Source: Ascarosepion bandense
Lineage: Eukaryota > Mollusca > Cephalopoda > Sepiida > Sepiidae
Direction: 5' to 3'
Assembly: GCA_037127315.1 (NCBI GenBank)
Contig: JBBBDQ010001271.1
Span: forward strand, 1,781,501-1,845,500
Length of the DNA: 64,000 nt
Numbering within the stretch: the first letter of the stretch is position 1; each line of letters starts with the position of its first letter. The position numbers were made by a program, and so were the translations under genes. Below are positions 35,775 to 47,570 of the stretch, one piece after another. The notes under the pieces were generated by a model. It was given only the letters and a program-made list of their open reading frames with translations, searched no databases and was not told where the DNA came from.

Positions 35775-36068
35775 AAGCTGTTGTGGTGCAGTGGATATTG
35801 GCTCAGAATGAGAAATCGGGGAGCCGAGTTCAAATTCCAGCTGAATCCATTGCATTCACTTATGCACAAATACTCTTGGGAAAGGTATTAATCCGTCTGT
35901 TCCTTCCAGTTATGGGTTAAATAGCAGGACAGATTAGGTTCTATAGCCTTGGCTGGCAACCAGTCTACCGCAGAAAGCAATGGCAACCTACTGCGGAATA
36001 ATCTTCTCTTTTGAGACATGATCGCTCAAGTGTGTTTCACGTATGGCACTTAACTGACTGAAGCTGTT
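35775..36068 (+). mobile_element. tRNA-derived SINE with 8-bp flanking repeat
   Basis: Plus-strand copy. A-box-like head 'tggtgcagtggatattggct', B-box-like 'gagttcaaattccag', then 'gggaaaggtattaatccg', 'ctatagccttggctggcaac' and the 3' hairpin region near 36010. The string 'aagctgtt' flanks it at 35775-35782 and 36061-36068. The hairpin is one base off perfect here. Confidence 0.85.
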
Positions 36069-36081
36069 AGTGTATCATAGA

Positions 36082-36620
36082 CTAGCAGTATAGCCCAGCG
36101 TTGCTCGGGTGTAATGAAAGCTTTAAAACTAATCCATAGTCCTGGAGCTCAGACTGAGCCTAAAGAATATTTGTGTGAAGTTTGTGAGAATCGGATAAAA
36201 ATTGTGGATTTGTATAAAGGACATACAGACAGAGAAACGGACACACACACACACACAAACATCTTGCCTTTTATATATATATTATCAATTTTCTGCACTC
36301 TTGTAAGAACTGCAACCTTGAAACTTCTGAATATTGTTTCTTATGTCTTTGCCTATTAGTGTATCAAATTTTATTAAAATCGGACCACTCCTTCTATAAT
36401 CCGATTTTTTTGATTATCGATTTTCGATATTTATCAATGGCACCTCAACACAAAACCTAGCTAAGGACACTTGCAGACGCTTATAGTACAACAGTATAAA
36501 TTTTCAAGAAAATTGGTTCAGCTGTTTCAAAGTCTATAGGTAATGGATACACACATACAGACACAGACACACACACACACACACACACACACAAATTTCC
36601 ATTTATAAATAAGTTTAGAT
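36082..36620 (+). repeat. 'CCGGCG' interspersed repeat
   Basis: Begins 'actagcagtatagcccagcg' and ends 'tttataaataagtttagat'. It contains both modules: the first ends in CA repeats and TATATA (about 36240-36290), the second begins 'tttctgcactcttgtaag'. The plus frame 36114-36359 and minus frame 36481-36663 are products of the repeat. Confidence 0.88.
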
Positions 36621-37324
36621 AGACTAATGCATCCTTAGTTTCTTCTGGTAATAGACAACTCAAAACTCAACTGATGCTTGAGAAGTAAATTTAATTTTCT
36701 TTTACAGTCAAACAGAAAGAAATGCCAAAACAAAATGAATAGCACATATGATACATTTTATGCAAATTAATAAAATTCTCTAATATCCATGTAAATTTCA
36801 CAGGAATTATATGCAAATAACATACCTAAAAAGTGAAACCACAGTTGATAAAGTTAACATTTTTACTTTGCTTAGTATCTTTCTTAAAAAAGACCTTTGT
36901 GATTTCTTTACCTTTCCAAACATTCCTACCAACTGTTAACTATTTGAACCCGAGCAGCCAGTATACCAGCCACTGTTGAAAAGTGCATAGACATGGGCAA
37001 CTAGTTTAGCAACCAGAGATATAGAGAGCAAGATCTTAAAGTGGGAGATCCATACTCATCAGGAGGTTAGAGTTCAAAGGGTTAAATTAGTCACTGGATT
37101 GATTCTTTTTTTTATAAACACTTTGTAGCTTATAAAAAAAGTATAAGCTTTATTGTTGGGTCTTTGTAGGCTTTATTTAAAGCCAAAACATATCTTTTGG
37201 ATTTTAAGAATAATTCTATTATTTTTCAAGTGAATTCTACATTAACAATTTTTTGCAGATAATAATTTTTTCCAGATATCAGTTGTGTCATTTAACCACA
37301 GCTGAGGTGGAGGTGAATAGATAT
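36621..37324. other. Non-coding stretch, nothing firm
   Basis: Positions 36960-37090 hold text resembling the possible second SINE near 23.4 kb ('agacatgggcaactag', 'ggttagagttcaaaggg'). The rest is AT-rich without features. Confidence 0.35.
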
Positions 37325-37775
37325 ACTGTTGTGGGATCTCCCCCTTTTTGTATATGATAATGGACTTGACTGAGTGTACATATAATCTTGCCATAGAGAA
37401 AACAGTGATCTCGAATCTCAGTTGTAGTTGCAGTTTATAGTGGAGAATAATCAGAGATCCGTTACAGTTATCGAAGAGTTCCGACAGATACCGAAGTTAC
37501 CCAGAGACCAGACTAGCTCTGAGCTCCACTCAGCTAGAATAAGTTACCCGGACATACTACTTTCAATGATTTCACTTCACTTCAAGACTTGTATATATCT
37601 ATTTCTACTAATAGTATTGCTAAATTGACTAACCCGCATTCCAGTTTGTATATTACGCTCAATATAACCTACTTTCTATCTCCATATCTGTTTTTCTTGT
37701 TTATTATTTTGGTGGTTCCTCATCCGGAATCCCCAACGTATACTTATACCTTTGCTGAGGGTATTTGTGTCTAAG
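37325..37775 (+). mobile_element. Possible solo LTR plus primer-binding region
   Basis: A GC-richer block starting 'tgttgtgggatctcccc' with internal text such as 'tataatcttgccatagag' and 'cgatctcgaatctcag'-like sequence. It ends near 'attattttggtggttcctc' and 'ccggaatccccaacgta', which has the look of an LTR/primer-binding-site junction of a Ty3-type element. I see no gag or pol and no second LTR, so the call rests on style. Two frames (37428-37628, 37589-37774) show no domain. Confidence 0.3.
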
Positions 37776-38284
37776 TGAATGTAGGTCATCAGAAATTGGA
37801 ACTAGTATTTAAAAAAAATACATTTCCATCATTATTTCCCCAACCCACTCACAATGTACTTTATAGGCGAAAACTTTGCAGAAACCGACTGAATTTAATA
37901 ATTAATAAGTTTGACCGTATTTTGGTAAGAAAAACCCAGGATGCTGAACCTGTTTCACACATTAGTACATTGTATCCATTTTTTAGAGAAAGGGTTACTT
38001 ATAATGTAAATTCTGCCTACCATAACATTACCTTTAACCGGCATGAATGATTAGTCAAAAATGTCTAAAGTTTTATGGAAATTTTTTGCAGTAATAGGCT
38101 AATATTGTTTTTGTTTTTATTATTACTATTATTATTTTCATCATCATTATATTTTCATTTCTGCTATGGTAACACTACCTACAAAGCCTGCGGGAATATG
38201 TAACACAGGTAGTTGGGTCCTGTTACGGTTACGTTTCATGATTTGTTTTTCTAACTTCAATGATATCACTAGCATTACAGGGGA
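37776..38284. other. Unassigned stretch with a 91-codon open frame
   Basis: 37775-38050 is an open plus-strand frame coding 'KLCRNRLNLIINKFDR' and 'HISTLYPFFRERVTYNVNSA'. The composition looks protein-like, but I recognise no domain. It follows the LTR-like block and may be part of a decayed element. No start context, splice site or second exon supports it as a host gene. Confidence 0.25.
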
Positions 38285-39360
38285 AAACATTTTAATGTGT
38301 GGGCTGTAGAAAAAGACAACATTTTGTATTTCTCTTAAGCTGAGATTTTCAGGGATCTTTTTCAGTGTGTTATTGTGTTCCTTTTTTTACCATTCGAAGC
38401 ATGCTTACTATGATTGGTACTATTCTTCTTTTCAATTTCCACATTTTTGATTTCCAGGTCCTTATACTTAGATTGTTTTTTAATTTCTTGTTTGCTATGT
38501 TACAGTCCACTGAACAAGCCATATCAATCAGTAGGCAAGTTTGTTTTTTTGTTTATGACAATTATGTCCAGCCTTTTTGCTTCAATTTTCCTGTCTGTGA
38601 AAATGGTGTAATCTCATAGAGTTTTGAGGTCTTCTATTTCCGTAACTGGTGCTGGGTATGTTTATACCAGTGTGTGTTAACATTTTTTCTAAAGTGTTTG
38701 CACATTGTCCAGTGTAAATATTGCCCCACTCGATTACAACAATTTTTATATTCATTTGGCGCCAGTACAGAATATCCTGAGATTAGATGGTCTATGGTTT
38801 CCTGATATTTGTCACAGAACCTTTAAAATTGCTTCTTATCAGTCTGAAAAATTTTGTTCTGTCTATAGAATCTTGATCTGTTTTCATAGCATCTGATTCT
38901 TTCAGAATTCAGTTGTATTGTCTGCTTTATTTTTTTCTTTAGCTGCTAGGACTTCATTTTCATTTTTTCATTTTGTGTTTTCTTTTGACTTTTCTGTCTT
39001 TTCTAGTCCTTACATTTGTTCCTTTTGCCAGTTCATTGAATACTGATAATTCACCTCTAAGTTGTTTAATTTCTTTATCTAATTTTCTTTTTCAAGGTGG
39101 ATCTTCATGTCTGTGAGACTGCATTCTTTAACTTTGATATTTGTTTGGTTGCTATTATTGCTGATGCATATATTGTTTTCTTGAGACTTATATGTGGATC
39201 TCCTTCATCCAGAATTAATTTGAGTGCTGCATTGTAGAGTTTAATAATTTTGAGATTATGTTTTGTTGGTTATAATTTTGTGAGTTCTCATTCCTCCATT
39301 TCAATATTTTGTGTCTGACATATATGTCTCATGATTTCTTTCTTGGTTTCTTATATACTA
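38285..39360 (-). mobile_element. R4/Dong-type LINE, reverse transcriptase core deleted
   Basis: Minus-strand translation shows an N-terminal region ('LYNAALKLILDEGDP', 'YASAIIATKQISKL', 39100-39260; 'LDKEIKQLRGELSVFNELAK' near 39030-39090; 'CYENRSRFYRQNKIFQTD', 38830-38900). It passes straight into the C-terminal zinc-finger region ('CDKYQETIDHLISGYSVLAP', about 38760-38820) and 'GQYLHWTMCKH'. After that come remnants of the endonuclease part ('TNLP', 'YKDLEIKN'). In R4-clade elements the RT domain lies between these blocks, so about 600-700 codons are missing at 38820-38832. The last zinc ligand of the finger is Tyr. Frames are broken throughout. The family is my recognition from protein layout. 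Confidence 0.65.
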
Positions 39361-40489
39361 TTGTTTTCTTTAAAATAATTTGGTTCAATGTGTTTTAGAC
39401 TCATTTTATTGTGTGATTGTGACTAATATCACACCTTTTTAACTTTTTAAACTTTCAACATTATCTTCACAGTGTTTGGTGTGTGTCTCAGGTTCTTAAT
39501 TATGATCTGTAATTTGTGTAATGTTAGCATAATTTATATTAATTTCTGGTTCATCTTCATGTTCTTTGGACTCACCTATTCTGGTTACAATTCTTTTTAT
39601 TTCTTTAATTTCAGCACCCGTCATTTGATTATTTCTCAGGATGTACCTTCTTACATTTGTTAGTTAATTTTTGTTAATGTACTTTCTAATTGCTTGTCCA
39701 ACCTTTTCTTGCCACATGTCATTTGCTTGGCAAGTGATGTTTTTCTGAGGTTTGTGAAACACTTCATAAAATGCAGTCATAACAAGATATTTCTCACAAA
39801 GACTGTAGAGGATTGTTCATAACCTCAAAATGCAGCAGCCATCCACTCCTCAGCACACTTAACACCTTGAGTTGCAGGTTGTTTTTTGGAATTTTTCTTC
39901 TCACAGATGAGTTGCCAAGAGACAAAGATAAGAGAATTCAAAGAGAAATATATTGGGAAAGTAAAGTGGAAAAAGAAGCTATTCAATGAAACAAAACATT
40001 ATTATACTAGAGTATTATGCAATAATACATAATGTATTTATAATTATGAAAAAAAAAGAGATTGTTATTTTTATTTTTATTTATTTTTTACTGTTGTTGC
40101 TACTGCTCCTGTTAATCAGATTACTTGTTAATTAATTAAAAAAATATTATTGTTGTTGCTACCATCACTCAGACTTCTTAACAAAATACTCAAAAAATAT
40201 TAATGGAAAAAGAAAAATTTAACTTTTGGTTAATAAAATTTAGAATTTATATGAATGATAACATATCAATGCTGTGAAATTTAAAAAATAATAATTATGT
40301 TTACTATTTTTTAAGATAAGAAGATTAAGTGAAACATCCCTGCAAATTGGAAAAATAAATAATATTTTACTTACTAATCAATTTAAGGAAAGCAGCGATA
40401 TTATTTATCACAGTATATTTTTAAAAATTATATAAGATTATTGATAACATATTTGTTTTCATAAAATTATATATATATATATATATATA
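39361..40489. other. Non-coding stretch
   Basis: T-rich on the plus strand to about 39750, possibly more decayed LINE, but I cannot read domains. After that AT-rich with a (TA)n tract at about 40469-40491 next to the following LINE fragment. Confidence 0.4.
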
Positions 40490-41200
40490 TTAATCGGCAA
40501 GACAGTAAAACCACTAAAATGCAAAGAATTACAGGGTGTGGAAAAATTCGGATCAGGAGCATTAATAGTGATCAGAAAGAGGAAAGAGTAATAAGGAGGG
40601 TAGTAAGATAGCAAATAACATTTTATTTGAATTTTTGAAAATTAAAGTTGGTTGGAAAGCAATGAGTTAGGAGGAAGTTCCAGTAGCAAGTAAAAAAACT
40701 GTTTGCACAGAACTTATGGCTACATCTAACCAGCTCAACTGTAAATTGATGAGATCTCAACATCAGTCTAGTACTGGGCTTAAATTCATAAAGTCTAGGT
40801 ATCATAGGATAAAGCTCATTTGAGTAATAACCATGAAAATAATTATAAAAAAGGTACAGTGTGATAATTTTATGATGGTGGGTAAGTGACACAGTGAATC
40901 AAATTTCTTAGGAGCTGACCTAGCAATGGATTCAATATAGTCTTTCCACTTCTTGTTAGCTGAGAATGTTAACCCAAGAAGGTGTAACAAGTCACTTTTT
41001 GGGAGGTTAGCATCAGCCATGCTGATGGAAGTCAGAGAGGAGTCGCTCAGAGAATTACTGAAGAAAAGTTTGGTTTTGGAGGTGTTAAAACTGACAAGCT
41101 ATCTCTTGCTCCACTTAATGACAGTCTTGAGGTCGCTTTGGACATCAACTGCGATTCTGACCTTATTGAACAGATCAGACTTACTATTGAGGCAGGAGTA
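40490..41200 (-). mobile_element. CR1-type LINE 3' fragment, second subfamily
   Basis: Minus-strand coding text in order: 'SLSGAR'-like residues near 41150, 'MADANLPKSDLLHLLGLTFS' (about 40960-41020), 'WKDYIESIARSAPKKFDSLC' (40890-40950), 'ITLYLFYNYFHGYYSNELYP' (40802-40880) and 'SHQFTVELVRCSHKF'. Relative to copies A and B, the segment carrying 'FFPSESILHIYKSTIRP' is deleted between about 40880 and 40900. It keeps a piece of the thumb region that the short fragments lack. Confidence 0.8.
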
Positions 41201-41725
41201 AATGATATATACAAACTTTATTCATTCATTCATTCATTCACTTGTCCATCCATTTGTACATTCAGTTGTTTATTGACTGAACTCATCAAAAATACTTAGT
41301 TTTATCTACAACAACTACTGTAGTTTTTCTATAAAAATCTTTTGAAATATCTACAACTAATATTGTAGTCTTTCTAAGGAACATATGAATAATACAGATA
41401 AGAAAAGTAGTTGATTAATCAACCAGGGTTGTTAAAAGAGCACCAGATAAATTGAAGAAGAAAATTCATGTTTATATTAAAACAGTAGTAAAAATAACAA
41501 AATTTCAAATTTACATTTTTAAAGGAAAACAAAATGTTAAATTTTTTAAAGTTTCAAAAGACATGTCATTCTTATTGTCATTCCACATAATTATTATTAT
41601 AGTTGGTGTTGTTAAAACCCTTCAAAAAGATAAAGTCCCTCTGGTCTGAAGTGAGCGAGTAAATTAGTTTTTATAAAGATTTACAACTTCAGGGGATTCT
41701 TCAAATCAAGGTGTCCCCAAACTTT
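41201..41725. other. Non-coding stretch
   Basis: (ATTC)n, 'ttcattcattcattcattca', lies at about 41220-41240. An imperfect duplicate of about 35 bp ('atctacaac' with 'tgtagtttttct' and variants) is seen at 41305-41375. The 41452-41649 frame is lysine-rich without a domain. Confidence 0.4.
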
Positions 41726-42215
41726 AATTGGCCTACACTGTAAGTAATTTATTTATTAACTGAAAAGATATAATAAATTAATAAATGACTTGTTTATTTA
41801 TGGGCAAAGATGAAACTACAGGTAATTTGTTATTGTCATTTACAGCAACAACAAAAATGGGGACAATATTCTGAATATAAAGTATAAATAATGATAAGAG
41901 ATTTCATTATTATGAATCACTTATATTATGCATCTATAGGTAATTTATTTATTAACACATACAGTTATGAAACTATCAATATTTTATTATTTTTTAAAAA
42001 CAAAGATGTTATGAGTACATATGTAATTTCTATATAGCAGGTAAATACGTGAATCCATAATTATTTTCTAAATTTATTAACAGGTAAAGCTATGAGTCCA
42101 TAGGTATTTTTATTTTATTTTTAGAAACAAAACATGGACTCATGTGTATTTTTTAATTAATATCCGAGATAAATCTTACGAATCCATATACAATTCATTC
42201 AAAAATAAAAATTTT
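41726..42215. repeat. Very degenerate minisatellite, about 65-75-bp period
   Basis: Repeated themes are 'taggtaatttatttattaac', 'aaagatatgagtccatag' and 'gtaatttt', seen near 41735, 41810, 41935, 42005, 42075 and 42120. Substitutions and indels are heavy, so the period is approximate. Confidence 0.5.
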
Positions 42216-43173
42216 AATACATTACAATTTAAAAACATTAATTTGACCCTAATTTTATGATAATTAAATGAAAGAAATAAGAAATTCTACCAATACATTG
42301 CTTAATAATTAATTTAGTATATTTATGTATGTATTTATCTAAATAATTGGTACAATATAATTGTTTGCATTTGTATATAAATTCAGAGTAGAAAGTGTGC
42401 AGTTATTTAAAAAAATTATCAATGTTACACAGAGTTCTTAAATTTAATCAATTTTTTTCTCTCTATATTCAGTGAAACAAGAATGAGAAATTAAATTGAA
42501 AATTAATTAACCGGGAAATAAATGGAAAAAAAAAAAACGTCCATCTTGAAAAATATTTTCTTAATTAATCTCTTGTTAAATTCTATAAATATAAAAAGGA
42601 AAAAAGAAACTGAAATAAATATGTGTGGTCATTCAAAAATAAACTATGGACAGGCAGAGAAGCCTTAAAAATGCAAACCTTTTTGCATTTTTCATCTTTT
42701 TTTATAAATGAAGTCTTCATTATTCAATATAATTGAAAGAATCATTTGCTTTTATTTTGGATATTGCAATTCCTAAATTTTTTAATATTTAAAACTAATG
42801 AAAATATTGATAATATATCCATTCATGTATTCCTATAAACTAACTAGCTGACAGAACAGGGAATAGGAGGGATAGCAAAAAGACAAATAGTATTAGGACA
42901 TAAAAAGGATAGGAAGTTGTGCAGAGCCATGATCACCCACATCCTGTAAGGACATGGCACATAGAAGACTGAAAAACTTTACTTATATATACACACACAT
43001 ACATGTATATTTATATAAATGTGTATATGTGTTGCTGATAAATCCTGACAAGTGGACGGAGAGATTACAAGAAGCCTGTCTACAAAACTCAGGGGGATGA
43101 ATATAACATCAATCAGCTCAGTGACAATTGTTATATTTGCATTTTATACTTATATATATATATTTATGGTATA
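42216..43173. other. AT-rich stretch with a short RTE tail
   Basis: At about 42895-42972 the text 'gcagagccatgatcaccc', then 'ctgtaaggacatggcacata' and 'gaaga', is the end of the RTE-type LINE (plus strand). The rest is AT-rich, with CATA low complexity at 42985-43035. Confidence 0.5.
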
Positions 43174-44369
43174 TAAAAAAATACTTTTAAAAATTTTAGG
43201 GGTGGGTTCCTGATACTAAAACAAGGTCCATATAAGCATGTTTAAAAGGTCATTGTTGTACCGCAACACTGCAAGTTATAACAAATGTTCAAAATGACTT
43301 CCACTTGCTTTGACACACATATGCACCTGTCAGATCATTCATTGGTGAACCCTTTCAAATACTGTCACACAGTGTTAAATGGTTTTGTATGACTCCATGA
43401 CGCATTGATGAAGCATCTCTGCATTATTAATCCTGCAATATAAACCAATTCTTTTAGGTGGCCCCACAAATAAAAAAAAACCAAAGGATTGAGGTTGGGG
43501 AAATGTACAGGCCATGGAACCAGTCCTCCTCTATCTATCCATCTTTCATGGTAGATGTCATCCAGTGTATTGCAAACAATGTGACTAAAATGTGCTGAAA
43601 CCTCATCATGCATGAACCACATGCATCTTTGTATTAGCAGGGATACATCCTCTATCCAGTCAGAAATAAAGTCTCCTATATGATGTGCTGGATGAACTTA
43701 TGGACCTAACTGACAGTCACCTACAATTCTAGCTCACACATTAATTGTAAACGGATGTTGGTGTCTAGCCTGTACTGAACAACAGGTTGACAGTTTATGC
43801 CATAAACCATCAGCAAAAGTTCTCTTGTCGGGAGTGATCTGATGGCAAAAGACTCTGCTGATACCTGGATTGTTTCTGACAACCTGTAGAAAGTGTTCTT
43901 CATGATCAGACATACGAGTGGATCTTTGTCTTCCTTCATCCATGGTTTGTAATGTCATAGTTTCTTTCTCAGCAACACCTTAATAAACAGCAGCAAAGGT
44001 TGGATGACTCAGCTGTATTCAGTTTAGAAATGCAATCTGACAAAACCATGCAGCTTAGTGTTCATTACCAATCATGCAGCCATATGTAAAAATCATATCT
44101 ACCTGCTCACAATATGAATATCCTGCTATTGTTAAATAAAACATTTCTCAGTTTATTCAGTACTACACATGTTAAATGCTGAAGACAGTCTAGTCAGAAA
44201 TGTACACAATGACAAATGTAATCTAGTCTATGTAGCACCACAGCACCATATACCATAAACTTTCTTTCAAAAAGTAAGGATTTGCAAACATATTTTTATA
44301 TGGACTATTGTCCTTTTTTTTTTGGTGTGAAGTATCCACCTCCAATGTTTTTAAAAGTATTTTTGATGC
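43174..44369 (-). mobile_element. Mariner/IS630-type transposon with long imperfect terminal inverted repeats
   Basis: The left end 43175-43243 ('aaaaaatacttttaaaaatt', then 'aggtccatataagcatgttt') matches in reverse complement the right end 44286-44365 ('ccaatgtttttaaaagtatt' outside, 'caaacatatttttatatgga' inside). That gives terminal inverted repeats of roughly 70-80 bp with mismatches. Between them lies a minus-strand transposase remnant. The right end abuts a (TA)n tract at 44373-44396, and TA is the expected target of this superfamily. Length about 1.2 kb. Confidence 0.8.
43290..43985 (-). pseudogene. Mariner/IS630-type transposase remnant
   Basis: N-terminal piece: 'EEHFLQVVRNNPGISRV' (helix-turn-helix region, 43734-43958), followed by 'INV' and, after a stop, 'ARIVGD' near the first catalytic Asp. 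C-terminal piece (43365-43622): 'MWFMHDEVSAHFSHIV' with the second catalytic Asp, 'RWIDRGGLVPWPVHFPNLNP', 'YLWGHLKELVY'. The final 'GSHFEHLL' is near 43290. In the third-Asp motif the usual 'SPDLNPLDF' reads 'FPNLNPLVF', so catalytic residues are lost. About 130 residues between the two pieces are missing. Confidence 0.8.
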
Positions 44370-45504
44370 ACTATATATATATATATATATATATAGGGTG
44401 CATAAAAAATACTATGATAAAATATAATAGCAATATGCTTAATATCAATTAAAAATATAGCTTAAAAGTTAAATTTTTAATCATTATGCAAATAATTATT
44501 TATAGTTCTCAGTTGTAATAATAGATGAAAATCCTACTTTTCTAAAAGAATGACAAAAACTGTTATTTTGTATGTACTGATAAAAGTAAAACCTCTCTTT
44601 GGTTTAAGAAGATAATTCCACAGTGTCATATAGTAAGAAAAAAATGACTAAATGTTTGAAAACTAAGATTGAAATAAAATTTTAAAAATTCAAATTATCG
44701 TAATGTTAATGTAAGTTTTTTTTCTGATAAAGAAACATTGACTCAATGCTATTTTTGTTTGAAATTTATTAAATTTTTCATTTTTTTATGAAACCCGTTC
44801 CTAAACTTGGATGAATTAAACATTTTTTCTGCTATTATATTAATATGATGAAAATATAAAAGTAAAAGAAAAAAATGATTATTTTTTCTCTCTAAGAGAT
44901 TAGGTTTAAACTATAAGGGACGTTACATGACAGTGTACAGAGTGATTAATTGGCTTTCCATATATTACTGGTTGAGGGGTCTACCCTTGTGTCTCACATG
45001 AGACAAATCCTCAGTAATCACATTTTGTGCCAGACTTGAAACTGAAAGATGTGGGTTCTTTTACTTTACATCTTCTTTCTCTTGTGGTTTGCATTGATGA
45101 GGGAATTTGCATGATAATTCCTTTACCTTATTGTCACCATGTTGGTTATCTTTTTTTTCCATTGATAGTGGCTAAATCTACAGGACATAAAGGTATTTTC
45201 AAGAAGTTCTTGTATTTATTCAGAGGGATATTATTCCTCTATTGGACAGAGTCTAGTCCTTGGAAGTGGTTTTAGAAAGTAAGAGATAAATAACAGAAAT
45301 TCCTATTAGTCTGTTGAAATCAACATTTTCTTTATGTGTCGTTTATTTATGTTATTTACCAAAGTTTCATGAACTATTAAAAAAAAATTAAAAAGAAGGA
45401 ACAGAGACAAAACACTGTTCGTTTTTGGCTTTCCTTCATACACAGTAAACAAGAAATTCCAACAAAAAATAAAACATTTACAGCTCTTAATACATTTTGT
45501 CTTG
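44370..45504. other. AT-rich non-coding stretch
   Basis: Begins with (TA)n at 44373-44396, then 'gggtgcataaaaaatac' at about 44396-44412, which resembles the outer end of the mariner elements. No gene. The frames at 45027-45275 and 45306-45536 have no domain. Confidence 0.4.
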
Positions 45505-46190
45505 TTATTTCTCCAAAACCCTGCTCTGCAACCCATTTGCTTAAGACTAACAAGTATGTCCCATGTTGTTATCCTCTGTCTTTCTTTACTTCTATCTGCA
45601 CTGTGAGTATCAGATTCTCCTAGCCCACTTTCCTCATTATGTGTTCCAGAAACTTCAACTGTCTCTTCCTGATGTGGAGTATAAGTTTACTTTTTGTTTC
45701 AATTCTCTCTAAAACCTCATTGTTGGTCTCATGTTTGGTCAATGATATCCTCAGCATCCTTCTGTAGAATGACATTTCTGTTGCTTTGAGTCTTCCCTTC
45801 ATCTTTGATGGGATTGCTCAGTCTTCACTGCTAAGTAGAAGGACAGATACCACATAACAGTCCAGTAGTCTTTGCTTTGTTTTGAAGAAAATATTCCTGT
45901 CTCTTAATACTCTGCTTAGCTTTTGGAATGGATCCTTGGCCATGCCAGTATGCCTTTGGATTTCAGTGTTGCACTTACCATCCTCTGTTTGAACATTTTC
46001 AAAGTATTCAAGTTTCTATGACTGCTTGATTTTAATATCCTGACCTGTAATTGGTATTTTGGGCTTGTCTTTTAGCTGATGACCATACATTCAGTTTTCT
46101 TGTAGCTTAGTCCTGTTAGCTATGTTAATTAGGCAGTTATTTCTATATCACTACAACTCTTTGTCCTATAAATTCAGACAGAAAGCATCA
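45505..46190 (-). mobile_element. RTE-type LINE 3' fragment
   Basis: Minus-strand frame 45620-45802 reads 'RLKATEMSFYRRMLRI' and 'ETKSKLILHIRKRQLKFLEH', a clear match to the 6.59-6.70 kb part of the plus-strand copy. Upstream on the minus strand the text continues towards 'LGSVLTED'-like residues (about 46000) and the YADD side (about 46100). Confidence 0.8.
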
Positions 46191-46671
46191 CGAGTTTTAA
46201 ATTTGTTCTTAAAGAAATAAAAAAAAGTTTATAACTGTAATGACCCTTTTGTTAGCCATAAGGAACTGTCACAGTTAAAATAGCTTTTCATTTCTGTTAT
46301 TTATTGTATTTGAATTAGATTCTTAAATGTTAAAAAACCATTCATGTAATATATAAGGAAAGTTGTTGTTCCCTTTTTGTATTAATGACTGTCTAAATAT
46401 AAGAACATAAAAAATATATAAGAAAATAAACATTAACAGATAACATAAAGAACTACATTGCTTTCTTTGAGATAAAGTTCAAATAACAGATTGAAAACCG
46501 TCACAAAAAGTTCAGATTGAGGAAGTTTGTACTCATGAATCTGATAAAAGATTGCAAAAGTCAGGCCAATATAAAGTTCAATGCAATGTGTATACCTACA
46601 GCTGTTTTCAGTAGTTAAATAAAGCAAAATTGTTAGAAATTAGCTATCTTCTTCTATGAGACTTCTACCTT
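46191..46671. other. Non-coding stretch, nothing recognised
   Basis: AT-rich, one meaningless minus-strand frame. Confidence 0.4.
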
Positions 46672-47221
46672 CATACAACGGAGAATATGTAATGTGATCG
46701 ATCCCGATTTAGCAGTTCAGATAGTCACTTTCTCACCAGCATAATGTGACTTCCCTGAGTCTCTTCTACAAATACTTTCACGGCTTCTGTTTCGATGAAC
46801 TTAGCTCTCTGGTGCCCCCTATGTATGAATTTACCCAAGCAACAAGATTAGTAACTAGGTCCCACCCTTTTACTGTGAAACCAATAAAATATAAACACAA
46901 TTTCTACTCCATCAGCTTCTTTTCTTGCCCTTCCCCTCCGTGGAATTCCCTTCTGTTTATTTGCTTCTCTGACAGCTACAATCTCCAGGAGTTTAAATAT
47001 AAAGTCAATAGTCCTCTCCTATCTCACTAATTTGCATCCTCTTTCTCATGCCTCTTTTCTCTGTCCCCTCCACTCTCATCAGTATTCTCATCCTTCTCTT
47101 ACCCACTTCCTGACACCCCCTGTAACCTGTCACTCTTTCTCATAATTTTCCTCCTATGTAACCTCCTGTGCACCAGTGGCAGTAGACTGCCTTGCTTGGG
47201 ACGATATGACTAAAAAAAAAA
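46672..47221 (+). mobile_element. CR1-type LINE 3' fragment
   Basis: Starts in 'QRRICNVIDPDLA' (46675-46715). After a small frameshift it continues as an open frame 46746-47030 with 'SLFYKYFHGFCFDELSSLVP', 'SHPFTVKPIKYKHNFYS' and 'NLQEFKYKVNSPLLSH'. The 3' UTR and tail ('gacgatatgactaaaa', A tract) end near 47221. Confidence 0.9.
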
Positions 47222-47570
47222 ATATAAGCAATCATGGCTCTCCATAATTTTCTATAATTTGTAGTTCAATAAATTTTGCCTTTTTGTTATCTCTCCTAAA
47301 CCTTATTTCACAATCTATTTATTCAAGCATGCTAAGTTGGTTATTGTGTTCCTCTGTCCCGTTTGCCTTCAATCTGTTCAGTGAGTATCAAATTTTCCAA
47401 ACCTGCTTTCCTCATTCTGTGCCATCTCTCTCTTTCTGATGCTAATTTGTGTCCTTTTTGTTTTCATTTTCTCTAGAATTTAATTGTTGTTCACATGTTT
47501 GGTATATGGATTACTTAACATTCTTCTGTTGCTTCAAGTGTTTTCTTTATTTGTGAGGTCATCTAGTACA
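47222..47570 (-). mobile_element. RTE-type LINE 3' fragment
   Basis: Begins on the plus strand with 'atcatggctctccataattt', the reverse complement of the final 'WRTMIA' codons, directly after the A tract of the plus-strand CR1 fragment. It is decayed, without open frames. Confidence 0.6.

Noticed and set aside
35783..35860. Functional tRNA gene at the SINE head
   Set aside because: No full cloverleaf can be drawn, and the same text recurs at the head of every SINE copy.
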